This document shows, one piece after another, positions 21,960-32,840 of a stretch of 64,000 nucleotides of DNA (positions are counted from its first letter, which is position 1; every line of letters starts with the position of its first letter). The position numbers and the translations under genes were made by a program. The notes under the pieces are model-generated. The model was not told the DNA's origin, made no database searches, and saw nothing but the letters and a program-made list of their open reading frames with translations. The DNA comes from Azorinus chamasolen (taxonomy: Eukaryota; Mollusca; Bivalvia; Cardiida; Solecurtidae), in contig OY755240.1 in the NCBI GenBank assembly GCA_963576725.1, positions 14,252,378 through 14,316,377 on the forward strand, read 5' to 3'.

Positions 21960-22890
21960 GATAATCATGGGTCGGTGACTTCAATATTTGACACACAGTC
22001 ATCACCGTTTCTCGTGATAACAACATCAAAGGTATGCCCACCAATATGAGCGGCTTCATCCACATGCTGTTGCAACCCAAATGATTCTAGTGTACTAACA
22101 AAAATATATGTGTTCTTGTCATTTTGATTGTCAAGATTGATGTTTAAGTCCTGGTCTGTCATAGGTCGCAAGAAAATCTCCGGTTTTTAACCATGTACCC
22201 GCGATAGTGGTGGTCCGTAAACGACTACTAGGCGTAGAGTGAAATCTCGGATACTTAAGGTGCAGTCCATGTATTCAAAATATCTTGTTGATGCATGGAG
22301 GCGAAGTCCTATTGAATCCTTAGGTATGACTGCTACCCCGCCGCCACGGTTGCCATTGCAACAAGGGACATGTTCGATTTTGTAATTGGTGGGAACTAGT
22401 TCGTTTAAGCATGATGTGTCTACAGAACTACCAAACCAGGTTTCTGTAACGGCTACCACATCTAAGTAATTTAAAACGATATAGTCGCAAAAAGAAAGAG
22501 CTTTGTTTTTGACTGATCTAGGGTGAATACTGCACACATGTACTTGTAAAAAGTCTGACGTCTGACTGGCGTCGGCGTTTCGCGTTTTACAGGTACAAGC
22601 TTTCCCGTTTCCTTGGAAAAGGGCACTGCCGAGAATTTACTAGTGTTTTTGTGAGGTTTTGAAACAGTGGGTCGAATTAACTTGGGGAACTCTTTCAAGT
22701 GGCAGGCATTTATGCCAACAGATGGAACTTTCTTTTTGGTTTGACGATTTTCAGAAACAGTTGGAATTGATTGGGATATTTCCCTTAATCTGTTTAAATG
22801 AACACCTTTATTTACATCCCAAATACTGTTTGATTTTGATTTGCCCTCTCTAGATCCTCTAAATTTAGCTAAGCCATACCCTGTGTTCAA
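21960..22890 (-). pseudogene. LINE 5' part: APE-type endonuclease domain
   Basis: Minus strand from 22890: a basic, proline-rich leader (frame 22471-22890), then VHVCSIHPRSVKNKA, LDVVAVTETWF, NRGGGVAVI, FTLRLVVVYGPPLS (frame 22187-22537), then DQDLNINLDNQND and HIGGHTFDVVITRNGDD (frame 21965-22171). TETW, GGG(V)A and the D-x-N and D-V-V motifs are those of apurinic-type endonucleases of CR1/Jockey LINEs. GDLN reads DQDLN. The RT domain is absent on the left, where the sequence abuts plus-strand unique DNA at 21960. The long frames suggest a younger copy than 17470-19695. Confidence 0.85.
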
Positions 22891-23214
22891 TTACCGATAT
22901 AAAAATCCAGCTGATAAACATTCATGATGTCATCATATCTTACATGGATATTCATCAGGTAAACGGTTAAAACGCAGGTCGTTCCTGTCGTTCGTTCATC
23001 CTGCATGGACCTTATATCTATCTTCAAGACTAACAATTGAATATATATTAATGGTTTCTTCATAGAAGTAATATAATGCATATTCTGATAGTGAATACCT
23101 GATGATTGATACAGAATCCGAACACTGACACATTTCGGCATAGTCCATCATATTGGTCATGTTAGTGACCGAAACCTGCCGAAGTCAGCATTAAAAGAAA
23201 TTGTAAACTGTTAC
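22891..23214. other. AT-rich DNA, nothing recognised
   Basis: No conserved frame or repeat seen. Confidence 0.5.
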
Positions 23215-23472
23215 TTGTAAATTTGAAAATCTTGACAAATATATTAAGGATATGTTGACAAGGCAAGAACATAGAACATGCAGGCATGGATATTCCATGG
23301 CAAACACTGCAGACACAGATGAAAGATATCCGATAGGAACTCTCTCATCTTGGTCTACACTGTTTGCAAATGCAATTATAGTTGTAACTTTTGGGCTGTG
23401 GGTTAAGTTTCCTTGCAACTGAAGTAGTACTTATCTCTGGTGTCTAATTAGACAGGTTGTGCACTCCAAGAT
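23215..23472. repeat. 5' side of exon-2 module copy C with palindromic repeat
   Basis: Palindromic core TATCCGATAGGAACTCTCTCATCTTGG...TGTTTGCAAATG (23325-23372), then GGGCTGTGGGTTAA and GTGCACTCCAAGATATGACC. The order palindrome - GGCTGTGGGTTA - GCACTCCA matches 36680-36890 (plus) and, inverted, 58140-58300. Confidence 0.7.
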
Positions 23473-23652
23473 ATGACCTTCCTCTACTTGGACCCATTTG
23501 ACAGTGCTGCAACTACATTGCTGAAGCTGGCCAAATTATACATCGGTCCAGGAAATTTCAGTGAGATAGTGGACAATAGTATGACCAAATATCTACTCTA
23601 TCCGATTCTTACAAATATTCATTTACGGCATCTAGACCAACGAGAAGTGCCT
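23473..23652 (+). pseudogene. Exon-2 module, copy C (truncated)
   Basis: Frame reads LLKLAKLYIGPGNFSEIVDN then SMTKYLLYPILTNIHLRHLD, the same peptide as in units A (36891-37135) and B (57881-58143). It is cut at 23652 by a PLE tail; the last residues of the open frame (KKYKYESCRKYH) are encoded by the tail. No exon 1 seen upstream. The splice acceptor CAG of copy B reads CAA here, so it is probably non-functional. Protein family not recognised. Confidence 0.7.
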
Positions 23653-23915
23653 TACAAAAAGTACAAATATGAGTCATGCAGGAAATACCACATACAGAAA
23701 AAACAGCCGCCCGAACAGCAACATAAGGAAACACAGCAAACGTACATAACTACCAAAAACATAAAGAGACGCACAAAAACAATAGGCGAAGGTGGAAATG
23801 CCGTCTTGGAACGGACAGTGTCAATAGTCAATGGGGATGGTTAAACCGGTTATGGGGCGCCCATTCTCAGACTTAGTCCATCCCCACCCTAAAAGACAAA
23901 TATTGTAAATAAACG
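23653..23915 (-). mobile_element. Penelope-like 3' tail (subfamily I)
   Basis: Starts AAAAGTACAAATATGAGTCA and contains GGAAATGCCGTCTTGGAACG, GGTTAAACCGGTTATGGGCG and TAAAAGACAAATATTGTAAA, matching the tails at 9794, 45978 and 55190. Only the 3' UTR end is present: a strongly 5'-truncated insertion into module C. Confidence 0.85.
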
Positions 23916-24089
23916 TCATCACATTATTTTAAGATAGAAGAGGTACACGTAGATATGAAAATATTCACACACAAGAGAGAAAATGTTGCTTTTATCATGT
24001 GGATTGTATTGGAAATGAATATCACCTTTACTTGCTAACTCATGATATCAGGAAAATAAGCATAGTCATGCAACTGCTCCTTTGTAACC
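23916..24089. other. AT-rich spacer
   Basis: Contains GATATGAAAATATTCACAC also present at 43681; otherwise nothing. Confidence 0.4.
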
Positions 24090-24420
24090 CCGTGGAGTCC
24101 GGTAACTAAGTACCGCCATATCCTTACCACTGTGTAAACTCAGGTAATTAAGTATTATCATGTTGTTCCGGTGTAAATTTGTGGCGACTGATAACTAAGT
24201 ATTGCCATACCCTATTCATATGTTAATCCATGAAGTCATGTAACTAAATAAGCATGTCCCTACCATTGTACTAAATTGCAACGCCGTGTTACTAAGTATT
24301 GTTATACCATCATTCGCGTTTTAAGTCGTAACATCAGGCAAATACAAACTAACATACGATGAGCACACCCGTGACGTCAGCTTATTGAGTACTACCATTC
24401 TCCTATCATAGATAATGTCA
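24090..24420 (+). repeat. Degenerate short tandem-like repeats
   Basis: Core GTAACTAAGTATTGCCATACC-like recurs at about 24100, 24142, 24189, 24238 and 24284, spaced 42-49 bp, with weaker TTGAGTACTACCATTCTCC near 24386. Divergent, so an old array. Confidence 0.6.
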
Positions 24421-25320
24421 TGTCCCTGTGGTAACGCGTGAAACAAGATAAGCTCTTAAATTCTAACATAATCGTCTGCTTGACACATTTTCACCGACTT
24501 CCAGTTTATCATCATCATCATTATACATGTTATCATAATTGTTTTTTCTTTGAATTACATACTCATAAAGGCAATTTTTATTTTTTCGTGTACAAATACT
24601 AGGAATATGATTGTGTGTATTTCATTCAACTTAGTTCTTTTCTCTGTATTTTACTCTGTTGTGTCTCATCGAACCCAAACAAACATAAAATTACTGCAAA
24701 GGAAAAAATACCAAAATCCTGTACCAAAATATAACATCAAGATGTCAGAACTGTCAATATGTCGCTCGGTCCATAGTTACTCAAAACATTGAACGACTCG
24801 CAAGTGAGGGAAAACTGTAACAAGTCGGAGATTAATCATACATTTGTATATTAGCAGGCACAACTAAGTGTTTACCCCTTACCGGTAATTCACGAGATAT
24901 TACTGTTTGGAATGTAACGGAACTAGCTGATTAGTAACACGAGACGATACTGGTTGATAGGAAACTATCTGCAAAAACTGCCATGATGTTCGCTTGTATG
25001 TTTCGGAGGTAACTAAGACAGTGATTACAACTCTCACGACGTTATAACTTACCTTGCCCACTCTGACGTAATGTTATCAGTATTTTACGACATACCACAA
25101 CCGGGATACACAGCAGGTGAGCTTAGAACATATTCACTGAAAGGGATACACGTCTTTCAAGAATATAAGAGGTACCCGATGTGATTTTAGTCATTTTTTC
25201 TGTTAAATGAACAGAAATCTGGATTCACACAACATAGTCGGTTAAGGAATGTGACAACTGCATCTCAAGCATATACGATATGTGCAATGTCCAATAAAGA
25301 TTACCGCTTCGCTGCTTAAC
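24421..25320. other. Non-coding DNA, nothing recognised
   Basis: No conserved frame, palindrome or known repeat identified. Confidence 0.5.
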
Positions 25321-26180
25321 TCTTTCGCAGTCACGTTTTTTCGTCTGCAAACTTTGTCGTCTACTACACTTTTCGTGTTTCATTTTACTTCATTTTTGTT
25401 TCAAGAAATAGTCACAGTATCAAACAGTTTGGATCCTGATGAGATACCAAATTACACCTGGATCCAAACTGTTTGCATATGTCATCACAGAACCGACATT
25501 GGCAGGGAAAGAGTTCATTCGACCATAGATGCGTGAGAACCGATTATATAGGAATTTTGCAAACAGTGTAGACCCAATTCAAAAGACTCCTGAAGGGGTT
25601 CTTCGATCAGGGTATTCACGATATGTAATAAAACCATTTTCTTCGGTAATACATTTTTATACAAATTCTTTTTAATTAATAGTCAGAAAGGGGGATGCAG
25701 TTTTGATAAGTCAGCGGGTTAAGAGATACAGTTTTGGTTTGTTTTACAAAAGATATTAATATGAGGTCTAATATAAAGTAAAACATCGCTTATCAGAACC
25801 TTTAATGAAGAAGAACCTTTTTAGACAGGGGGCTGTTTAACCTATTCCCTGATATTGACGACTTTTGACGACTCTGTACAAGTGACTTTGTGAAACCATT
25901 GTTTCCTTTTCTCTAGTTAATGCTTCTTTTCGGTAGATTTATTCAAAGTGGTTGTATCTAAAAATAGCCTACGAGGTATTGAGTTAATGCAGTGTGAAGT
26001 CATGCAGAAAATTCCTAGATGAGTTAGCTTCACGACGTACATGTTGCATTAAGTTGCTATCTATCTTAACCCTTATCCCGCTATTCGTTAATAGACTCAC
26101 ATTTGCAACCAGCTTAGATCCAGATGAAACACCGAATAACTCGGCGTGTCATCAAGATCAAAGCTGTTTGACACTCAGTC
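25321..26180. repeat. Degraded short palindromic repeats
   Basis: Around 25420-25480 AAACAGTTTGGATCC faces GGATCCAAACTGTTTGC across TGATGAGATACC, a clean palindrome. 25550-25630 and 26040-26180 carry weaker relatives (TTGCAAACAGTGTAGACCC; AGATCCAGATGAAACACCG..TCATCAAGATC). Translation yields LDPDE-type peptides, which are repeat artefacts. 25640-26040 shows nothing else. Confidence 0.6.
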
Positions 26181-26296
26181 CATTGATTTCGCAAACGTAT
26201 TATTGAATTAAAAATAATCTAAATTGCACCAGACAGAGTTACAGATAAAGCTGCGTACCTAAATACATGTACTAAAACGCCTCCACCGAACCCTAT

Positions 26297-26358
26297 ACTG
26301 TGATCGCTCTTTAGAATCGCCTCTTTGAGACGATTTTTAAGAGTGGTCACAGTATAGC
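26297..26358. repeat. Short palindrome, TTTAGAATCG family
   Basis: GTGATCGCTCTTTAGAATCG faces CGATTTTTAAGAGTGGTCAC across CCTCTTTGAGA. Relative of 5936-5996. Confidence 0.75.
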
Positions 26359-26764
26359 GTTAGAAATAAAGGAGCTTTTCTTGAAAATGTTTAAATTTAC
26401 GCATATTATATGGACCTCTGACCAGATCAAACTTGAAAAAGCACTTTTTACAGCAGGAAAGCAAATCACGTACTGCGGTAGTGTGCTGCTACGGGCGAGC
26501 ATGTGCTTCCTATGCACACAGTTTATATCCAGATAAGAAGCCTAACTCGTCCTCTCATTAGGATCGAAACTTTTTGACACATTACCTTGAGAAACTGAGA
26601 GAAAATCTAGCATTTCGTACATAACAATCGTCATTCTTTGCAAACGAAAATTGCATGGCGCAAAAAGGCCGATCATGATGCGTTTTAGTGCGCGCCTGTG
26701 GTACAATAGTCGCCCGATACCAGTGCGAGTAATACATTAGGGTTAGTCAGGATGGCATTCTTTA

Positions 26765-26850
26765 ACCCTTACACTGCGGGACACGAGTTCCTAATGTCCT
26801 TTGCAAACAGTGTAGACCCTCTCATCAGGGTCTGCACTGTTTGTTGTGTT
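26765..26850. repeat. Short palindromic repeat
   Basis: TTTGCAAACAGTGTAGACCCT faces AGGGTCTGCACTGTTTG around CTCATC. Same family as 4785-5015. Confidence 0.75.
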
Positions 26851-26929
26851 ACACTTCTCTATACAAGCATCCCTAAATATTCACCATAAGATTGAGCTGC
26901 TTGAATTATGGAACAGTCCATTTGAAACA

Positions 26930-27665
26930 CAACTATAAAAACAACAAGAGACGCACAAAGACAAAACAAACATACAATAGGAGGAAGATGGAAGTACCGC
27001 CTTGGAACGGTCAGTGACAAAAGTCACTGGGGGGGTTTAACCGGTTTATGGGCGCCCAACCTCACACTTATTCCATCCCCACCCTAAAAGACAAACAGTG
27101 TAAATAAACGTATCCCCTCTCCGACTAATCTACAACAACCGTGACGGCAAATACAGTGGTAAAGTGCATGTGTAACGAAAACATTTAAGTGAACAAACTG
27201 TATCCACCTATCGCTAGTGTACTCAATGATTGAGCTGCAAACAGAGTAACTGTAGAAAAGTAATAAAGGGTACGACAAAAATGAAATAGTACAGATATCC
27301 GACGTTCTCCTTCCATTTCTGTATTTAAGAGGTAGCCTTCATAGAGTACTAACAGTACAAAAATGAGTCATAACCTTTCTTGTCGGCGTACATGCAAAGA
27401 GGCCAGCGTGATTGCCAACTGTAAAAGGGTTCACAACCAAACATGCAGTATGTTGTAGTACTACAGGATCATATCCCTTTTTAATGAATTTTTTAACATA
27501 TTTGATGAACAAAGTGAGAAAATGGGTATGTCCAATAGTTTTACGAAGTTTGTAAATCACATCACCATAAAATTCAGGATGTGAAATACCGTGTCGCAGA
27601 AGCACCTTGAGATTACATTGGTACTTGCCAATAAGCGAGAGATTTCGATAGTAAAATTTAGAAAA
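26930..27665 (-). pseudogene. Penelope-like element, RT C-terminus and 3' UTR (subfamily I)
   Basis: Minus strand: FSKFYYRNLSLIGKYQCNLK, LLRHGISHPEFYGDVIYKLR, then VVLQHTACLVVNPFTVGNHA in one frame (27339-27671), followed by the 3' UTR to 26930. The last ~80 bp of the tail are missing. It carries a ~20-bp foreign insert at 27352-27371 (see findings). Uninterrupted frame over 110 residues suggests a fairly young copy. Confidence 0.85.
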
Positions 27666-28470
27666 AGACAATATTTCACAGTGATGTTTGATTTACTCAA
27701 AACTTTTAAAATCAGATCTTATACAATTTCCTAAGCAAACAGACACTGATCAGAACTGTCTGATCTGTGTCTTCACTGCATGCAAACCAGTTAACCACTT
27801 CTCTGTGGAATAATTTATTAAATGTACTGTAAAATGAAATAATAAATATTTATCGTTATTTTGATAAAACAAAAACCAAGAGAAAGAAATAAGCCCAATG
27901 TTACGGTTGTATTCAACGATATCAATGTATGTTTACGCCTAAGAACAATGCACAAACTGTTAATAAACAAACTAACGACACTTCATGAAGACGTCCGTAG
28001 TCTGTGGCAGAGGCTTGTGAACAGGTTTTTACGAAACTGTTAAACATTGACCATCCAGTGATACAAATTGGTTTCCTTCCCTTGGTTTGCATTCTAAACT
28101 GCAAATGCTCAGATCAATAGAAGAATGGGTATACTTCAAATGCTTATTTCCTGCAACAAATTATATGTTGTGACCACATTGTAGGATGTTTTCGAAAAAG
28201 TGATTACAGATTATGTTTTGGTGAAGAAATAAAAGAGCTATTATTATACAAACATATCGCACATGCACGGAGTATTGCTGTTCATCTGAAAAATACATTG
28301 TGTTTTATGGGTTCCAATTTTTATAACAATCATATTACCAAGTTAAGATGGGAGATAAACAATCATAATCCGTACTCTGACAATACGTGTATCTAGAATC
28401 CCCGTGTTATGTTAATTGTTATCACATATCAAAATGTTCCTGTAGGAAAGCTTTGAATTTGGACTGAACT
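27666..28470. other. AT-rich DNA, little recognised
   Basis: A weak palindromic repeat at 27735-27790 (CACTGATCAGAACTGTCTGATC). The remainder shows no conserved frame. Confidence 0.5.
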
Positions 28471-28870
28471 GTGTCTATGCTTATAAAACTTTTAGTTGAG
28501 TCGGAGTTCGTTCTCAAGTTTTTGATTGGTCAGAGTTGAGCCTTTGGCTCAAATCTGACCAATCAAAAGCTTGAGAACTCAAATCTGACCAATCAAAGGC
28601 TTGAGGTTGGGCGCCCATAAACCGGTTTAAACCCCCGGTGACTTTTGTCACTGACCGTTCCAAGGCGGTACTTCCATCTTCCTCCTATTGTATGTTTGTT
28701 TTGTCTTTGTGCGTCTCTTGTTGTTTTTTCTACCCATGTACATTTGCTGTTTCCTTGTGTTGCTGTTCGGGCGAGTGTTTGTTCTGTATGTGGTATTTCC
28801 TGCATGACTCATTTTTGTACTTTTGAGAACGAACTCAGACTCAACTAAAACGTTTTATAAGCATGAACCC
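28471..28870. mobile_element. Palindromic MITE hosting a PLE tail
   Basis: Outer inverted ends ATGCTTATAAAAC..TTTTAGTTGAGT and ACTCAACTAAAACGTTTTATAAGCAT, with internal GAGCCTTTGGCTC and TCTGACCAATCAAA. The uninterrupted relative is 63255-63434 (180 bp). Here the right arm is split by 28606-28822. Confidence 0.85.
28606..28822 (+). mobile_element. Penelope-like 3' tail with 5-bp target duplication
   Basis: Subfamily I tail: GTTGGGCGCCCATAAACCGG, TGACTTTTGTCACTGACCG, GCATGACTCATTTTTGTAC. Flanked by TTGAG at 28601-28605 and 28823-28827, matching the single CTTGAGAACG of the uninterrupted MITE. This fixes the 3' end of the PLE at GTACTT(TT) and shows retrotransposition of the tail alone. Confidence 0.8.
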
Positions 28871-29189
28871 TGATGTTGTCATTGACGTCATTGTCAATAG
28901 TGCCAGTGTTCATAAATATTCGTGATGTCATTATTTCTTATGAATATTCATTGAGCAAAGGTTTACTACATGACTTCATTTTATACATAGAACATTACAA
29001 TTGGCTAAAATGTCTGAGTGGGAAATAACTGAATGGGGAAATGATTGTTATAGCTTGCTTGAACTTAACTGAATATATAAGTGAGTGCTGCAGAACAATC
29101 CTCTGATACATGTTGTGATGTAAGTTGTGGATTTCTGTTGGATTTGGTTAGGATTTACACTTTTATGTGATATTGTAATATTTTCTGGC

Positions 29190-29345
29190 CTTCGGGATCA
29201 TTATTTTTCATGAAAGTAGTTTTGAAAATTGAAAACTGGTAAAGTCGGGGCTAGTGGGCTTGGAACAGACTCAATAAAACTGAGCCTGCCATTTTCTCTT
29301 TTAGCATTTCTATTTTTGCCTTCGAAGGATCTCCTCTTTCATAAT
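29190..29345 (+). repeat. Dispersed repeat, 3' end of exon-bearing unit
   Basis: TTGAAAATTGAAAACTGG..GGGGCTAGTGGGCTTGG, ACAGACTCAATAAAACTGAG and TTTTGCCTTCGAAGGATCTCC in the order found at the end of units A and B. Diverged. Confidence 0.65.
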
Positions 29346-29657
29346 ATAATATACGATATTATCAATTTGCAGGAATGTTTAAGTTTAAATTCCACCACGC
29401 CACTTGTACTACAAATTATTTTCCAAGCTCCTCATTTTGTAGCAATTTCAAACCCTGTTTGGTTGTTATGTCAAGTTCAGCCCCGCCGCCGTTATCCACA
29501 CAGTTAAGTCAAATAGACCAGTGCATAAACATATTGCATACTGCTTGTAATTCTGGTGTCACATGCTAGTATAAAACAGCAACTTGGACGTTTTGATCTT
29601 GACCTTAATATTAAAAGTGCTTAAAATGAATGTTAATTTGAACTTAAAAAAGAGTAA

Positions 29658-29834
29658 TATCAAACAAAGCGTGGCTTTGATACATATAACGATAAGAAAA
29701 CTATTGTAGAAAACCTTTTTCCGCATTTGTTTCCTGGTATTACGGCCAATTTAGATACTAGATATAATAATTTAGAATGCCGCGAATTTATGCCGGCAGT
29801 AATAGAAACTACTGACCCATTTCTTGGTAGCTAA
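29658..29834 (+). CDS. Orphan 58-codon open frame
   Basis: Open from a stop at 29655 to TAA at 29832-29834, without an initial ATG. It reads like real protein: KRGFDTYNDKKTIVENLF then HLFPGITANLDTRYNNLECR and EFMPAVIETTDPFLGS. No neighbour continues it in the same frame that I can see, and no family is recognised. It may be an exon, an ORF1-type LINE remnant or chance. Confidence 0.3.
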   Translation, partial: YQTKRGFDTYNDKKTIVENLFPHLFPGITANLDTRYNNLECREFMPAVIETTDPFLGS

Positions 29835-30012
29835 CACGCTATGTCAGTCTACAAGTCCCATCGCGACTTAAAGGGGAAGTCCCTACATTCGACACATTTC
29901 AAAAGTGCCTAAAATATATAAAACTCATTCGTTTATATGCTGAAATATGCTGAAGTATATTGCAAGAAAACCAATCGAATAAACACAAAATGATTAATAT
30001 GTTACCAAGACT

Positions 30013-30489
30013 TTGGTGAACTCTCTGGTTACATCAAAGGTAGACTACTGCAACTCATTGCTGCATGGAATTCCAAACAAAACACTGCGGAAGCTTCAAA
30101 GAGTGCAAAACACAGCAGCCCGCATCATAACAAGGACTTCTCGATATAATCATATCACGCCGGTTTTGAAAGAACTTCACTGGCTTCCGGTTCAGCATCG
30201 GATTGAATTCAAAATTCTGACACTTACGTATAAGGCCATGCACAATAAATCCGCCAAGTACATTGTCGACATGCTTGACGTGTACAGGCCCCGCAGAGAA
30301 TTAAGATCAGCAAGTAGTTCTTTGTCGTTGGTTGTACCAAAAAGTCGTAAGGTAAAGTACGGTGAGAGAAGTTTCATGCATGCAGCTCCCAAACTCTGGA
30401 ATGCTCTTCCATCAGGCATTAGAGATGCAAGCTCACTGGCATGTTTCAAAAAATCTCTGAAAACGCATTTCTTCAACATACATTATTAG
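30013..30489 (+). pseudogene. LINE RT C-terminal domain (CR1/Jockey-like), open
   Basis: 158 codons without a break: [128 protein letters not shown]. This is the thumb and C-terminal end of the RT protein of CR1-type LINEs. The catalytic palm is missing upstream, so it is 5'-truncated. Its intact frame suggests a young insertion. A 3' UTR follows to about 30610; the typical GCGCTATATAAATG-(TAA)n end is displaced to 31680-31790. Confidence 0.9.
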
Positions 30490-30669
30490 GGCAGTTTAGA
30501 AAACGTACCTGCTAATCGTCGGTTATCATAATTGCTGCATTGGCCACAGAGTGTTGATCCTGCCACTTCCTTATGACTGTGGACTTTTAAACCCCTTTTT
30601 CAAATATAATGCTCCACAAATGTGGAAAATAGATAAATGAATAACAAAAACCTCATCCATATTTTATGG

Positions 30670-31180
30670 ACTTCTAGGGAATCCCCTTGCTGTTGAACGT
30701 GCGGGTGTTGTGTCAGCGGGATTCCGCTGTCCAGTTGTTGCGGTGGCCGAGGGAGTGCTGTTCTCAAACGGGGCATCCCTATATGCTTGGTACCTCTGGT
30801 AACTCCAGTTCCAATGCCGGAGGGAGCACCGTAGTGGAACAGGGCTACCCTCTACGGTATAATTCCGCGCTGGTACATTGGGAGTCTTGCTGGCATGACT
30901 TGCTACCCTGTCCTTAACCAGTGCCAGGGATTCCTGTTAAGCTGACCCAGTTTCCGTATTTTTGCTTTCCAGTGAACTGGGTCGTGTAATATATGGGCAG
31001 CGGGCAAATTAAGCCTGTACGGTCTAATGCAGCATCGCGTGTCTCAGTCAGTCTCGATTTGTCCGATGTGATTCCTTTGCCATTGCAGCCGGTGGGATAT
31101 GTTGCAGGAACAGTATACGTGATACCTTCTTTAGCTCTACTTTGGCTGGGCTTTTTGGGTTCCCATAATAAGACATTTTA
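30670..31180. other. GC-richer island of unknown origin
   Basis: Composition near 50% G+C against AT-rich surroundings, with few T or A runs. Contains GACCCAGTTTCC..AACTGGGTC (30943-30983) able to form a stem. It lies between the LINE C-terminus and the LINE end signature. Frames are short (76 and 88 codons) and show no family resemblance. Could be inserted DNA, an unrelated LTR-like piece, or UTR. Confidence 0.4.
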
Positions 31181-31679
31181 TTCTGTAATTAAACTTTGGA
31201 TATACCCAATTACAACTCTATTAAAATATGATACGCTGTGTACTCCCTCATTGCCATAGCGGGTCGAATAGTGTTTGACGACTGGAGGGGTTGCATAGTG
31301 CGCGTATATAACAGTTGTGTATTTGTATTGCTTAGTTTATATGCATGAACTTCAAATTGATCTGTTATGTTACCCAATTTTCCGGCAATAATTTATGTGC
31401 AGTGTTGTATGTTAAACGAATGTACCCAAGTCTGTTGAGTCTGGGTCAAAATTATGGGACGTACTGGCACTGCGCATAGAATGTTGCATTCAAGTTATGT
31501 TTTTTTTACAATCTGAGTGCGTTGACACACTATAACAGAACATACAGACAGATAAACTTACGGAAAAGATTAGCTTATTTACCAATGTCCTAAATAAATT
31601 CTATTTTATTATTATTCTTATCTATATATAAGTATTAAATGTATTTTATTTTAAATTTTTCTGTAATTTACGCATTATT
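31181..31679. other. Spacer, nothing recognised
   Basis: AT-rich, no conserved frame. Confidence 0.4.
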
Positions 31680-31790
31680 GTACAGTAAATGTATCTCTGT
31701 GAAGCGCTTTTGAACGCACATATCCTGTATGAAAAGAGCGCTATATAAATGTGGTATAATAATAAATAATAATAATAATAATGTTATTCG
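31680..31790 (+). mobile_element. LINE 3' terminus with TAA repeat
   Basis: GAAGCGCTTTTGAACGCAC, AAAAGAGCGCTATATAAATG, then (TAA)n to 31780. Same terminus as 9625-9790. It may belong to the LINE at 30013 with DNA inserted between. Confidence 0.75.
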
Positions 31791-32012
31791 GCAATGTTTT
31801 AGTATTTATTCGGCTCGCGTTTTAGTTTCGTTAACTGTTCGACCAAGGTCAATAATTTTGTTGTAGAACAAAAATTATAAGTGTCGATGACAATGGTTAA
31901 TTTTGTATCAGAGTGTCATTTTTCGATAAAACTTCAAATTGACAATCTTCATAATAATGATTGAACACATATTAAGTTTTATGACATTATTAAAAATATG
32001 CCATTGACAATG

Positions 32013-32199
32013 TACTATATGAGAAATAGTACAATCCATTGAGGGCATTATTGCCATATAGTGACCTACAAGTAGTCAGTCCGAAAATAGTTTAAGGCCC
32101 GAAGCCGAATGCTGAGGGTCTGAAACTATTTTCGGGCTGACTAGTAGGTCACTATAATGCAATTAGGCCCGAAGTTGGCTGTACTATTTCTTATAGTAT
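32013..32199. mobile_element. Palindromic MITE, 187 bp
   Basis: Arms TACTATATGAGAAATAGTAC and GTACTATTTCTTATAGTA, then TATAGTGACCTAC..GTCAGTCCGAAAATAGTTT facing AAACTATTTTCGGGCTGAC..GTAGGTCACTATA; short unpaired centre AAGGCCCGAAGCCGAATGC. Almost the whole length pairs. TA at both ends. Confidence 0.85.
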
Positions 32200-32840
32200 A
32201 AATTCTGAAGGGAGGTGATCCCCTGAAAGCAAAAATTGCAACACAAAAAGAGAAAATTGCAGACTCGGTTTTATTGAGTCTGTTCATGAACAGTAATTGA
32301 AAGTGCAACACTGCTCACGCCCCTAGCACCGGCTTAAGCGGTATTCAATTTTCAGAACAAGAAGTACTGAAACTCATGATCTCAAAGGATCAGAAGGTAT
32401 AATAACACTGAGAATGAAGTACGGGGCGACGTTTTACGGCCGCCACACAAGCACTTAACACCTGCTGTTGTGAAGATTATAAATTCTGAAGGGAGGTGAT
32501 CCCCTGAAAGCAAAAATTGCAACACAAAAAGAGAAAATTGCAGACTCGGTTTTATTGAGTCTGTTCATGAACAGTAATTGAAAGTGCAACACTGCTCACG
32601 CCCCCTAGCACCAGCTTAGGCGGTATTCAATTTTCAGAACAAGAAGTACTGAAATTCATGATCTCAAAGGATCAGAAGGTATAATAACACTGAGAATGAA
32701 GTACGGGGCGACGTTTTACGGCCGCCACACAAGCACTTAACACCTGCTGTTGTGAAGATTATAAATTCTGAAGGGAGGTGATCCCCTGAAAGCAAAAATT
32801 GCAACACAAAAAGAGAAAATTGCAGACTCGGTTTTTACCG
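32200..32840 (+). repeat. 281-bp tandem triplication (2.3 copies)
   Basis: Units start TATAAATTCTGAAGGGAGG at ~32198, 32479 and 32761; only a handful of differences between the first two, so this is recent. The unit holds GACTCGGTTTTATTGAGTC and AGCACCGGCTTAAGC, the dispersed 3' end of the exon-bearing units (reverse), plus ACGGGGCGACGTTTTACGGCC and CACTTAACACCTGCTGTTG. The third copy breaks off after GACTCGGTTTT. Confidence 0.9.

Noticed and set aside
22659..22853. Plus-strand 64-codon frame
   Set aside because: Antisense of the LINE leader region.
28441..28870. Small RNA gene with strong stem
   Set aside because: The stem is the MITE palindrome, shared with 63255-63434.
30055..30479. Minus-strand frames opposite the LINE C-terminus
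   Set aside because: Antisense shadows of 30013-30489.
32200..32840. Long terminal repeats of an LTR element
   Set aside because: Copies are directly adjacent with no interior, TG..CA ends or primer site.
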